From NCBI RefSeq assembly GCF_000701425.1, contig NZ_JNIW01000049.1, forward strand, positions 1 to 27,294: DNA of 27,294 nucleotides, read 5' to 3'. Positions within the stretch are counted from its first letter, which is position 1. The number at the start of each line of letters is the position of its first letter. The DNA is from Deinococcus frigens DSM 12807 (lineage in GTDB: Bacteria; Deinococcota; Deinococci; Deinococcales; Deinococcaceae). The notes under the pieces are model-generated. The model had not been told where the DNA came from. It made no database searches and saw only the letters and a program-made list of their open reading frames with translations. Shown here in pieces: positions 17,711-27,294 of the stretch. The position numbers were made by a program, and so were the translations under genes.

Positions 17711-18217
17711 TCAGGCGACCTGCTTCTTTTTGCCCGTTGCGGCGGGGGCACTTTGCTCCTGGCCCAGCGCCTGAACTTCTTTCATGCGGAAGATCACCAG
17801 GCTGCCCACGAAGGTGCAGGTGACCATGCCGTGCGCGTTCAGCAGGCTCAGGGCGGTCATGACGTCCTCGCGGGTCATGCGGAGTTGCTCGCTCATGTAC
17901 AGAGCGCTGTCGGCGCGGCCTTCAAGATAATCACGGACCTTTTTGGCGTCGCTCGTCAGCGGGGTGGCTGGCACGTCGGCCAGACCGGGATCGGCCAGAC
18001 CATACACCGCACGGGTGCCGGTGCCGGGCAGGCGGCGCACGCGGCCCTGGTCCAGCAGGCTGGCGAGGGCGGCGCGCAGGTGAGACAGCGCCAGGCCGGT
18101 GGTCTTGGCCAGTTCGGTCTCGACCCATTCGGGCTTGCTGTCCAGGGCACTCAGCACCAGCTTTTCATTGGCGCGGCGGGTTTCTTGGAGGTCTTCGAGG
18201 GTGGGGGGGTTAAACAT
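17711..18217 (-). CDS. Two-domain winged-helix DNA-binding regulator
   Basis: A 168-residue protein. The N-terminal half (about 12-75) reads as a winged helix: ANEKLVLSALDSKPEWVETELAKTTGLALSHLRAALASLLDQGRVRRLPGTGTRAVYGL. The second half (about 88-150) repeats the layout: KVRDYLEGRADSALYMSEQLRMTREDVMTALSLLNAHGMVTCTFVGSLVIFRM. The C-terminus is Lys-rich (GKKKQVA). No ligand domain is visible. A strong ribosome-binding site (GGAGG, 7 nt before ATG) and a clear terminator indicate a well-expressed single gene. Upstream lie two tandem TGTA-N8-TACA dyads that may be its own operators. It resembles MarR/ArsR-like helix arrays, but I cannot name a family, and the target is unknown. Confidence 0.8.
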   Translation of the reverse strand: MFNPPTLEDLQETRRANEKLVLSALDSKPEWVETELAKTTGLALSHLRAALASLLDQGRVRRLPGTGTRAVYGLADPGLADVPATPLTSDAKKVRDYLEGRADSALYMSEQLRMTREDVMTALSLLNAHGMVTCTFVGSLVIFRMKEVQALGQEQSAPAATGKKKQVA

Positions 18218-18311
18218 TCAGTGTCCTCCGACTGAGAATTAAAGGCGGCGCGACAGCCCATCTCCCAAGCACCGTCATCAATTCCAAAGAAGCGATTTAA
18301 CGTCTGGACCG

Positions 18312-18347
18312 TCTGTATGAATCGGTACATCTGTATGAATCGGTACA
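18312..18347. promoter_or_regulatory. Tandem operator-like sites upstream of the winged-helix gene
   Basis: The 18-bp sequence TCTGTATGAATCGGTACA occurs twice, head to tail with no spacer (18312-18329 and 18330-18347). Each copy contains the dyad TGTA-N8-TACA, the size expected for a dimeric regulator. The 18-bp period places the two sites on nearly the same face of DNA (about 1.7 turns). They lie about 95-130 bp upstream of the winged-helix start, in a region more AT-rich than the surroundings. Confidence 0.55.
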
Positions 18348-18365
18348 AACGTGAAAAATCTGAAA

Positions 18366-18377
18366 TGAGTGCACTCA
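18366..18377. promoter_or_regulatory. 12-bp perfect palindrome
   Basis: TGAGTGCACTCA is fully self-complementary and lies 18 bp beyond the tandem sites, in the same intergenic region. On the minus strand it falls within the spacer of a weak promoter-like pair (TTGCGC and TCAGAT, 17 bp apart). A second regulator site is possible. Confidence 0.35.
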
Positions 18378-18658
18378 CAGGCGCAACTTTCCTATTGTCA
18401 CATAGCTTCTCTCATTTTTGATGAGGCTGCTGAGTGTTGATCTTGAGGAAACTGGAGAGGCTCACCCGGCCCCGGAGTCAGCTCAACTTGATAGGAGAGT
18501 CAGGAGAGCTGTGCTCCCAGGTCAGGGAAATTTGACATTCGTAGAGATTGTTATTTTCCCCCTCGTGTCATCAATCTCACCACGGGACTGCATCTGGCAA
18601 GCAGATTCATCGTTCGACTGCGGTGTGTCCATAAAAGTTAGGCGCTTATCGACTGCAT
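18378..18658. other. Intergenic region without a supported gene
   Basis: About 280 bp between the winged-helix regulator's upstream sites and the membrane-protein gene. TTGACA occurs at 18532-18537 with TATTTT 14 bp later, shorter than usual promoter spacing. The 93-codon ORF starting with TTG at 18418 lacks domains, a ribosome-binding site and the local codon bias, so I do not call it a gene. Confidence 0.4.
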
Positions 18659-18673
18659 TGGTTCCCAGAACCA
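18659..18673. promoter_or_regulatory. Palindrome upstream of the membrane protein/XRE locus
   Basis: TGGTTC-CCA-GAACCA is a perfect inverted repeat with 6-bp arms, 27 bp before the ATG at 18701. The position is right for an operator bound by the XRE-type regulator encoded at 19152; this is inferred from position and symmetry alone. Confidence 0.45.
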
Positions 18674-18700
18674 GACTCCCACACATCAAGGAGGCTTGAT

Positions 18701-19146
18701 ATGGCCCCTATTCCAGCTCCCTCTGCATCCTCTCGCCCTGAGCGCAGCCGCGCGCAGAGGGTGGGCGCGCTGTCGGGCAGAATGGGCTTGATCGGTGGTC
18801 TGCTGGCGACTCTGGCGACTGTACTGATCGGAGTTGGCGATAGTGGCAGCGGCGATCTCCTCAGTTTTGTCAAGGGTATGGGCTTCGGTATTCTCTCGGC
18901 CCTGCCTTTCTTCCTCGCCATGCTTACTGTCCGCGCCATGTTGTTGATGGACGAGTATATGCGCGCGCACTGCATATGCAGGCCACCAGCATTGCTTGCA
19001 TGGTAACGATGGTGGTTTCCGGTGGCCTGATTGCGCTGGAGGCCGCCCTCAAGTTTCAGACCCCTTCGTTCGTGTATTACGCGGTGGGGATGCTGAGCTG
19101 GATTGTCGCGCTGGCCGCCCTGAATCGGCGCAGCCGCCGGGAGTAG
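18701..19146 (+). pseudogene. Frameshifted four-TM membrane protein
   Basis: Two reading frames together look like one small membrane protein of about 148 residues. Frame one (from ATG 18701, with a strong AAGGAGG site) gives a polar N-terminus and TM segments at about 28-46 and 62-83, ending LLMDEYMRA. The sequence then continues in another frame from about 18970 as LHMQATSIACMVTMVVSGG, with two more TM segments, to RRSRRE and TAG at 19144. The switch lies at a (GC)4 run, 18961-18968. Removing one GC unit gives ATG CGC GCA CTG CAT ATG and a single continuous frame. As written, the first frame ends after 101 residues. The layout resembles the small membrane proteins (DUF2178-like) that pair with XRE regulators. 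It could be a real mutation, phase variation or a sequencing error. Confidence 0.7.
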
Positions 19147-19151
19147 GGGCG

Positions 19152-19667
19152 GTGGACAACCACATCCGCACCCTGCGCGCCGCGCGGCAGTGGACCCAGG
19201 CGGATCTGGCCGCCGAACTGGACGTGAGCCGTCAGACCGTCAACGCGCTGGAGACAGGCAAATACGATCCCAGCCTGCCGCTGGCCTTCCGCATCGCGCG
19301 GCTGTTCGGGCGGCCCATCGAGGACATTTTTATTGACCCGGATCGGCCCGGCGAATCTGTTCCCGTGGCCGCGTCTGTACCGGAACCGGGCTTCGATTAT
19401 CAGACCCGCACTGCCATCGCCCTGAACGAACTGGGCATCCTGCGTGAAATGGGTGAACAGGGCTGGGAGCTGACCGGGGTAGGACTGGGAACGCTGTCGT
19501 TCCGCCGCGCCGTGGGCCAGCAAGACGCCGCGCCGCGCTGGCTGTATCAACGCCTCAGCGGCCTGCTGAGCAGCGAGCAGCGCCAGGAGCTGACCCAGCA
19601 GGGCTGGACACTGGTGGACACCTGGCTGGGCGGCGTTTTTCATTACTTCAGGCGGCCCCTGCCCTGA
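19152..19667 (+). CDS. XRE-type HTH regulator with C-terminal GW repeats
   Basis: A 171-residue protein. Residues 2-62 are an XRE helix-turn-helix: NHIRTLRAARQWTQADLAAELDVSRQTVNALETGKYDPSLPLAFRIARLFGRPIEDIF, the YozG-like short-regulator type. After a linker, two similar segments follow: LREMGEQGWELTGVGLGTLSFRRA and LTQQGWTLVDTWLGGVFHYFRRP. They resemble DUF4177-like GWELV units, which suggests a duplicated C-terminal domain. The start is GTG 19152, 5 nt after the stop of the membrane-protein frame and preceded by AGGGGC. An upstream extension of the frame overlaps that gene and looks non-coding. It probably regulates its own locus via the TGGTTC dyad. Confidence 0.85.
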   Translation: MDNHIRTLRAARQWTQADLAAELDVSRQTVNALETGKYDPSLPLAFRIARLFGRPIEDIFIDPDRPGESVPVAASVPEPGFDYQTRTAIALNELGILREMGEQGWELTGVGLGTLSFRRAVGQQDAAPRWLYQRLSGLLSSEQRQELTQQGWTLVDTWLGGVFHYFRRPLP

Positions 19668-19728
19668 CCCCTGACCAGTCCGCGGCAACTCCCTGCTTCC
19701 TGCACGCGTATCCCCTCCCAGGAGACCC

Positions 19729-20461
<733 letters not shown>

Positions 20462-20481
<20 letters not shown>

Positions 20482-21748
20482 GAGCAGATCCTCTAGGAGC
20501 ATTCGCCCGAGGATGGTCTGGCGTATCGCGGCCCGCGATCTGCTGTCCACCCTGCGGGACCGCCGCACCCTGGCCGCCACCATTTTAATGCCGCTGATCC
20601 TGATTCCGGCGCTGTCGCTGGGCTTGCCGCTATTGCTGGGCAGCTTTATCGGCGGCCAGCAGCAGGAGCGGCAGAAGGTGGGCGTGGTGGGAACCCTGCC
20701 CCTGGCGCTGCGAACCGCGCTGGAACAGGACGAGCAGCAGGGCGGCCAGACCGTGCGGGCGGGCGTGACCCTGGTTCCCGTGACGGACCCCGGAAAAGCC
20801 GTGCAGTCCGGCGATGTAGAGGCCGCCATTCAGGCCCCGGCCCCGCTGCCCACCCGCGCCGGGCAGGGCAGTGCCGAGCTGGAGGTCTATGCCAAGACCA
20901 GCAGCCTGCGCGCCCAGGCCGGGGCCTACGGCAAGGTGCAGGACGTGGTGGACCGCTACAACCGTACGCTGACGCTGGACCGCCTGAAGGGCCTGGGCCT
21001 GGGCGCGGACACCCTGACGCCCGTGACCGTCAAGTCCATCGACGCCAGCCCCCCGCAGGAGCAGCGCAGCGGACAACTGGCCTTTTTAATCCCGTTTTTA
21101 ATGCTCCAGTTCATCCTGTCGGGCGGCATGGCCACCGCCATCGACGCCACTGCCGGGGAAAAGGAGCGCGGCACCCTGGAAAGTCTGCTGGTCTCGCCGG
21201 TGCGCCGCGCCGAAGTCGTGAGTGGCAAGCTGCTGGCCACCACCATCACCGCTCTGACCAGCGCGTGCTTCAGCGTGGCGGGCTTTTTGATCAGCGGTCT
21301 TGTGGCGGCCATCTTCCTGAAAACCAGAAGCGGTCTGGGGGCGGACATCACCGGGGCGATGGGCGGCCAACTCAGCCTGACCCTCGGCGGCACGCTGGCG
21401 CTGCTGGGGCTGGCCGCCAGCGCCGCGTTGATCATCAGCGCCCTGCTGATTGCCATTGGCATTTACGCCCGCAGCTTCAAGGAGGCGCAGACGTATATCG
21501 CGCCGCTGACGCTGGTAATCGTGCTGCCCGCCGTGATGCTGCAATTCGCCGACTTTCTGACCCTGAGCACTGCCGTTTATGCCGCGCCGCTGTTCGGCTC
21601 GATGGTCTCGATCCTGAACATCGTCAAGGGCGCGGCCCAACCGTCCCAGATTCTCCTCGCCATCCTCGCCAACCTGATCGGGGCGGCGCTGCTGTCATTG
21701 CTGGCACTCCGTTCATTCGGGCGGGAGGAAGTGATTTTCAGGAATTAG
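20462..21748 (+). CDS. ABC-2 permease (NatB-like)
   Basis: A 428-residue membrane subunit. TM1 is at about 39-63 ([21 protein letters not shown]), followed by a large extracytoplasmic domain (about 70-210). A C-terminal block of five to six helices begins [44 protein letters not shown]; the [15 protein letters not shown] element is the ABC-2/NatB signature. The start is GTG 20462 inside the ATPase gene; GTG 20471 and ATG 20513 are alternatives with no clear ribosome-binding site to decide. Together with the NatA-like ATPase it should form a heteromeric exporter, possibly for Na+ or small toxic compounds. Confidence 0.9.
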
Positions 21749-21809
21749 CGCGGGGCGGACAACCGCTGACCCGCTGATTGCCCACCGCCCTTTTCCGTGG
21801 CAGAGGTGC

Positions 21810-21842
21810 AAAAGGAAAAGCCCCCTCCGTGGGGGAGAGGGC
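21810..21842 (-). terminator. Intrinsic terminator of the hydrolase gene
   Basis: On the minus strand a GC-rich hairpin (CCCCC, loop ACGGA, GGGGG, with GCC/GGC flanks) is followed by TTTTCCTTTT. It lies about 20 bp after the hydrolase stop codon. It also separates the convergent NatB-like gene. Confidence 0.7.
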
Positions 21843-21862
21843 TGGATGGGGGGGCTTCAAAG

Positions 21863-22846
21863 CTATCTCTGCCCCACCCAGAACGCGTCCAGCGCCGCTT
21901 TCACTTCCGGCATCTTCTCAAAGTGAGGCAGCCCATCGGTTCCCCCGATCCGTACGGCCCTCACGCCGTCTTGCTGCGTGAACAGTTGCAGGCGGTCAAA
22001 GCTCACGAAGCCGTCCTGGTCGTACAGGACGATCACGGGAATGGTCAGTTTGCTGTACAGGTCCCCGTAAGCGTCGCCCGTGAACAGTTGCCCGCTGATG
22101 AAATACACCGGGGCGTACTTTGCGCCCGGCTGGCGGGTGGTGTCCACCGCATAGTCCACCAGCCCCTGATCCACTGGCCCCCGGAACGAGCGCCTCAGAA
22201 AGTATTCGATGACGGGGCGCGTCCGCAGGGTGGAATACAGCGGTGTGCTGACCGAGTTCAGGCGGTTGTACAGTTTCTGGCCGCCGTCCTCCGCGCCTGC
22301 CTCCTGTGTGCCGCCGCGCGGCTGGCCCAGACCGCTGGGGCTGAGCAGCGCCAGACTGCGGATGCGCGGGTCACCCAGGGCAGCGCGGGCGGCGAATTCG
22401 CTGCCCAGGCTGAGGCCCACCACGTCCACATCCGCGCCGATCAGCGTCACCAGGGCGTTCAGCGAGCGGGTCATCAACTCCTCGGTGTACCGGGTATCCG
22501 GGCGGGCGCTGCTGCCGAAGCCGGGCCATTCCAGCGCGTAGACCGGGCGGGTGCCGACGTAGGCGTCCCACAGGGGCTTCATCTCGTAGGCGCTGGCGGC
22601 GGCGTTCACGCTGGGGGTCAGGACCAGGGGGCGGCCCTCGCCGCGCGTGTCGGCGTAGTAGGCCACCTGTCCAAAGCCGGGCAGCTCGAAGAAGCGCCGC
22701 TCACCGCCCACGGCAGGGCGCAGATCGGTGGTGGCTCTGGCGCTGGGCACGGGCGCGGTGGTGGCGGTGGGGGCACAGGCGGCCAGTCCCAAGGCGGCGG
22801 TCCCCGCGAGCAGGATCAGGGCGACAGTTTTGCGAGAGAGCTTCAT
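21863..22846 (-). CDS. Alpha/beta-hydrolase lipoprotein
   Basis: A 327-residue exported hydrolase. The signal peptide ends in the lipobox LAAC (Cys24), so it is probably anchored to the envelope. The alpha/beta-hydrolase core shows the oxyanion-side segment [18 protein letters not shown] (72-89), the nucleophile elbow GLSLGS with Ser147, an acidic candidate in LYDQDGF (276-278) and the final histidine in [11 protein letters not shown] (His308). All three catalytic elements are present, so it should be active as an esterase or lipase-like enzyme; the substrate is unknown. The start ATG 22846 has no clear ribosome-binding site. Divergent from the polyprenyl synthase gene across 87 bp. Confidence 0.88.
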   Translation of the reverse strand: MKLSRKTVALILLAGTAALGLAACAPTATTAPVPSARATTDLRPAVGGERRFFELPGFGQVAYYADTRGEGRPLVLTPSVNAAASAYEMKPLWDAYVGTRPVYALEWPGFGSSARPDTRYTEELMTRSLNALVTLIGADVDVVGLSLGSEFAARAALGDPRIRSLALLSPSGLGQPRGGTQEAGAEDGGQKLYNRLNSVSTPLYSTLRTRPVIEYFLRRSFRGPVDQGLVDYAVDTTRQPGAKYAPVYFISGQLFTGDAYGDLYSKLTIPVIVLYDQDGFVSFDRLQLFTQQDGVRAVRIGGTDGLPHFEKMPEVKAALDAFWVGQR

Positions 22847-22919
22847 AATGTAATGTTGCTCTCTAAGTGGGCGCGCTGTCTGTTTGGTGCAGTACGGTTC
22901 CGTTTCTCGCCAGGGCCGC

Positions 22920-22925
22920 TAGACT
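22920..22925 (+). promoter_or_regulatory. -10 box of the polyprenyl synthase gene
   Basis: TAGACT followed by 8 nt and ATG 22934, with no ribosome-binding site between. This again fits a leaderless or near-leaderless transcript. Confidence 0.4.
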
Positions 22926-22933
22926 GCCTCTCA

Positions 22934-23923
22934 ATGCGTCCCGATCTGCTGTCCCGCGTGCTGTCGCTGCTGCCCGAGCGCGGCGCGCGTCCCGAATATC
23001 AAGTGTATTACGACATGCTGCGCGATTATCCCCGGCGCGGCGGCAAGGGCATCCGCAGCGAATTGCTGCTGGCCAGCGCCCGCGCACATGGCGTCGCCGC
23101 TGGTACGCCGCAGTGGGAGGCGACCCTGTGGCTGGCCGCCGCGCTGGAACTGTTCCAGAACTGGGTGCTGATCCACGACGACATCGAGGACGATTCCGAG
23201 GAACGCCGGGGCAAACCCGCCCTGCACCGCCTGCACGGCGTTCCGCTGGCGATCAATGCGGGTGACGCCCTGCACGCCTATATGTGGGCCGCCGTCCAGC
23301 GCGCCGGGGTGCCGGGCAGCATGGACGAATTCCTGAACATGATCCATCACACCGCGCAGGGGCAGCACCTCGATTTGTGCTGGGTGGAGGGCCGCCGCTG
23401 GGACCTGGTGGAAGAGGATTACCTGGAAATGGTGCGCCAGAAGACCGCCTACTACACGGTGGTCATTCCGCTGCGGCTCGGCGCACTGGCGGCGGGGGCG
23501 CAGCCTTCCGAACAGTTCACGGCTGCCGGGCTGGCGCTGGGCGCGGCCTTCCAGATCCGCGACGACGTGTTGAATCTGGCCGGGGACGCCGCCAAATACG
23601 GCAAGGAAATCGGCGGCGACCTGCTGGAGGGCAAGCGCACCCTGATCGTCTTGCACTGGCTCCGAACCGCCCCCAGCCCCCAGCGGCAGGCATTCCTGAA
23701 ACAGATGGGCCTGGACCGCCCCGACAAGGACGCCCAGACGGTTGCCGACATTCACGGCTGGCTGCTGGACAGCGGCAGCGTGACCTACGCCCAGGATTAC
23801 GCCCACGCCCAGGCGGAGCAGGGGTTGACGCTGCTCTCGCGGGCGTTCGCGGCAGCTCCAGACCAGCAGGCGGCGGGCGAATTGCTGGCCGCCATGCGCA
23901 AACTGGCGACGCGTGAATCTTGA
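22934..23923 (+). CDS. Polyprenyl diphosphate synthase
   Basis: A 329-residue trans-isoprenyl diphosphate synthase that would extend allylic diphosphates with isopentenyl diphosphate (farnesyl/geranylgeranyl type), feeding carotenoid, quinone or cell-wall carrier synthesis. The first aspartate-rich motif is LIHDDIEDDSEERRGKP with DDIED at 82-86, followed by the Arg pair. GGKGIRSELLLASA (36-49) is the IPP-binding segment and GQHLDL is at 143-148. The second motif is FQIRDDVLN (206-214), in which the usual DDxxD ends in Asn instead of Asp. KYGKEIGGDLLEGKRT follows (221-236) as in active members. The long upstream extension of the frame is antisense to the hydrolase gene and not real. Chain length cannot be read with confidence. 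Confidence 0.9.
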   Translation: MRPDLLSRVLSLLPERGARPEYQVYYDMLRDYPRRGGKGIRSELLLASARAHGVAAGTPQWEATLWLAAALELFQNWVLIHDDIEDDSEERRGKPALHRLHGVPLAINAGDALHAYMWAAVQRAGVPGSMDEFLNMIHHTAQGQHLDLCWVEGRRWDLVEEDYLEMVRQKTAYYTVVIPLRLGALAAGAQPSEQFTAAGLALGAAFQIRDDVLNLAGDAAKYGKEIGGDLLEGKRTLIVLHWLRTAPSPQRQAFLKQMGLDRPDKDAQTVADIHGWLLDSGSVTYAQDYAHAQAEQGLTLLSRAFAAAPDQQAAGELLAAMRKLATRES

Positions 23924-23933
23924 AGGTAAAGAT

Positions 23934-23982
23934 GGGATCTGGGTCCGCACCCAGTCCCAGAGTCTCAATTGGTCGTCTGGGA
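23934..23982 (+). terminator. Alternative hairpins after the polyprenyl synthase gene
   Basis: Hairpin 1: GGGA and CTGGGT (23934-23944, one bulged T) pair with ACCCAG and TCCC (23949-23958). Hairpin 2: TCCCAGA (23955-23961) pairs with TCTGGGA (23976-23982). They share TCCC and so exclude each other. There is no T-tract, so this may be a weak terminator or an RNA-stability element. Confidence 0.35.
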
Positions 23983-24054
23983 CAAGCTTTCCATGATATT
24001 TCAGCCCTGCTGTGACACGGCCTGGGCGTCCAGCATTTATAGACCTCACCACCA

Positions 24055-24072
24055 ACCTAACGTTCGTTAGGT
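24055..24072. promoter_or_regulatory. PaaR-type operator
   Basis: ACCTAACG-TT-CGTTAGGT is a perfect 18-bp palindrome. It contains CTAACGTTCGTTAG, which fits the CNAACGNNCGTTNG consensus described for the TetR-family repressor PaaR of Thermus thermophilus, released by phenylacetyl-CoA. It overlaps the -10 box TAGACT (24072-24077) by one base and occupies the -35/spacer region of the paa promoter, so binding would block transcription. The paaR gene itself is not in the window. Confidence 0.8.
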
Positions 24073-24077
24073 AGACT
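24072..24077 (+). promoter_or_regulatory. -10 box of the paa operon
   Basis: TAGACT, about 25 nt before paaA, abutting the PaaR palindrome. A strong AGGAGG site follows (8 nt before ATG), so this transcript has a normal leader, unlike the leaderless genes elsewhere in the window. Confidence 0.45.
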
Positions 24078-24102
24078 GGGGGGATCTCAGGAGGTTCTTC
24101 CT

Positions 24103-25080
<978 letters not shown>

Positions 25081-25106
25081 GGACAAACCTCAGTCTGCTT
25101 TACGGT

Positions 25107-25162
25107 CCGCTCCTCCTGAAAAGGAGCGGGGGCAACAACCTGATTTCCCCCTTAAGGAGGGG
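25107..25162 (+). other. Two hairpins between paaA and paaB
   Basis: CCGCTCCT (25107-25114) and AGGAGCGG (25122-25129) form an exact 8-bp stem with loop CCTGAAA. A second CCCC/GGGG stem surrounds CCTTAAGG (25147-25162). There is no T-tract. The hairpins may set the ratio of PaaA to PaaB through RNA processing or weak termination, or may be remnants of an intergenic repeat. Confidence 0.45.
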
Positions 25163-25183
25163 TACCAACTCCGAAGGACATTC

Positions 25184-26637
<1,454 letters not shown>

Positions 26638-26683
26638 TCGATCTGGGCTGGGTCTCAGTGCCGAGCATCAGTAAGGAGCTTCT

Positions 26684-27184
<501 letters not shown>

Positions 27185-27201
27185 ACAAATTTCTGAGTGA
27201 T

Positions 27202-27294
27202 CTATTGATCGCGGCATAAATTAGAGTCCATCAAGCGGCGCGGCAACTGGATGTATCTGACGCGCTGCCAGGCACCGACCAGTTTCTCCTTGAG
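27202..27294 (-). CDS. Possible partial ORF entering from the right
   Basis: On the minus strand 30 codons are open from the window edge to a TAG stop (27202-27204), reading LKEKLVGAWQRVRYIQLPRR and onward. The upstream part lies outside the window. Composition alone cannot prove coding. If real, it converges on paaD, which would mean that paaE does not follow paaD directly. Confidence 0.3.
   Translation of the reverse strand, partial: LKEKLVGAWQRVRYIQLPRRLMDSNLCRDQ

Noticed and set aside
17545..17751. 68-aa minus-strand ORF between the winged-helix gene and the 59-aa gene
   Set aside because: It includes the terminator hairpin at 17647-17680 and has no coding features.
18418..18699. 93-aa ORF before the membrane-protein gene
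   Set aside because: TTG start without a ribosome-binding site, no domain, codon use unlike neighbours; it contains the TGGTTC dyad and the next gene's ribosome-binding site.
18218..18700. Radiation/desiccation response motif (DdrO site)
   Set aside because: I looked for TTATG-type RDRM palindromes in the DNA-repair neighbourhood and found none matching.
21797..22933. N-terminal extension giving a 708-aa polyprenyl synthase
   Set aside because: The extension is antisense to the hydrolase lipoprotein gene and lacks any family similarity; ATG 22934 fits the family start.

Overview
The window is about 27.3 kb of high-GC bacterial chromosome that looks like Deinococcus (Deinococcota). Three things point there. 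The coding regions have strongly GC-rich third positions. The protein set fits: MinC, an endonuclease III paralogue, a stand-alone radical SAM protein, and a PaaABCD cluster preceded by a PaaR-type operator as described in Thermus. Several genes also carry a TANNNT -10 box only 6-8 nt before the start codon, the arrangement known for leaderless mRNAs in Deinococcus. The genus is inferred from these features; no rRNA or other marker is present. There are no tRNA or rRNA genes, no CRISPR array and no intact insertion sequence.

Layout. 1-386: gene-free, with a perfect palindrome, a terminator-like hairpin and one copy of a dispersed repeat. 387-3461: minC (minus), divergent from a two-gene ABC exporter (plus). 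3543-4940: a possible 13-codon leader ORF, then a CitE-like CoA-ester lyase and a MaoC-type hydratase. 4944-7490: an aldo/keto reductase (minus) divergent from an MFS exporter (plus), with a dyad in the shared promoter region. 7491-8423: gene-poor DNA with a 15-bp tandem repeat. 8424-9632: a lipoprotein with two Big2 (Ig-like) domains and a strong terminator. 9703-11619: an ABC-F ATPase (minus). 11681-13733: a secreted protein of unknown function overlapping a CHASE2-GGDEF membrane diguanylate cyclase. 13740-16384: a tandem-GNAT acetyltransferase and a radical SAM protein (both minus). 16596-18217: endonuclease III, a 59-aa acidic protein just upstream of it, and a two-domain winged-helix regulator (all minus), the last with tandem operator-like repeats upstream. 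18701-19667: a frameshifted four-TM membrane protein followed by an XRE-type regulator. 19729-21748: a NatAB-like ABC exporter. 21863-22846: an alpha/beta-hydrolase lipoprotein (minus). 22934-23923: a polyprenyl diphosphate synthase. 24103-27184: paaA, paaB, paaC and paaD for phenylacetyl-CoA epoxidation.

How the genes work together. PaaA and PaaC form the core of the ring epoxidase, PaaB is an accessory subunit (here of double length) and PaaD is the Fe-S maturation factor. A perfect 18-bp palindrome overlapping the promoter suggests control by phenylacetyl-CoA through PaaR, but neither paaE (the reductase) nor paaR is in the window. Both ABC exporters have overlapping ATPase and permease genes. 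The XRE regulator probably controls, or is partnered with, the membrane protein immediately upstream.

Most notable observations: the membrane-protein gene that one (GC) dinucleotide repeat unit would put back in frame; the tandem 18-bp operators before the winged-helix gene; the leaderless mini-ORF whose stop overlaps the start of the CitE-like gene; the double-length PaaB; and a dispersed repeat present in three intergenic regions. I found no clearly new multi-gene defence or mobile system.
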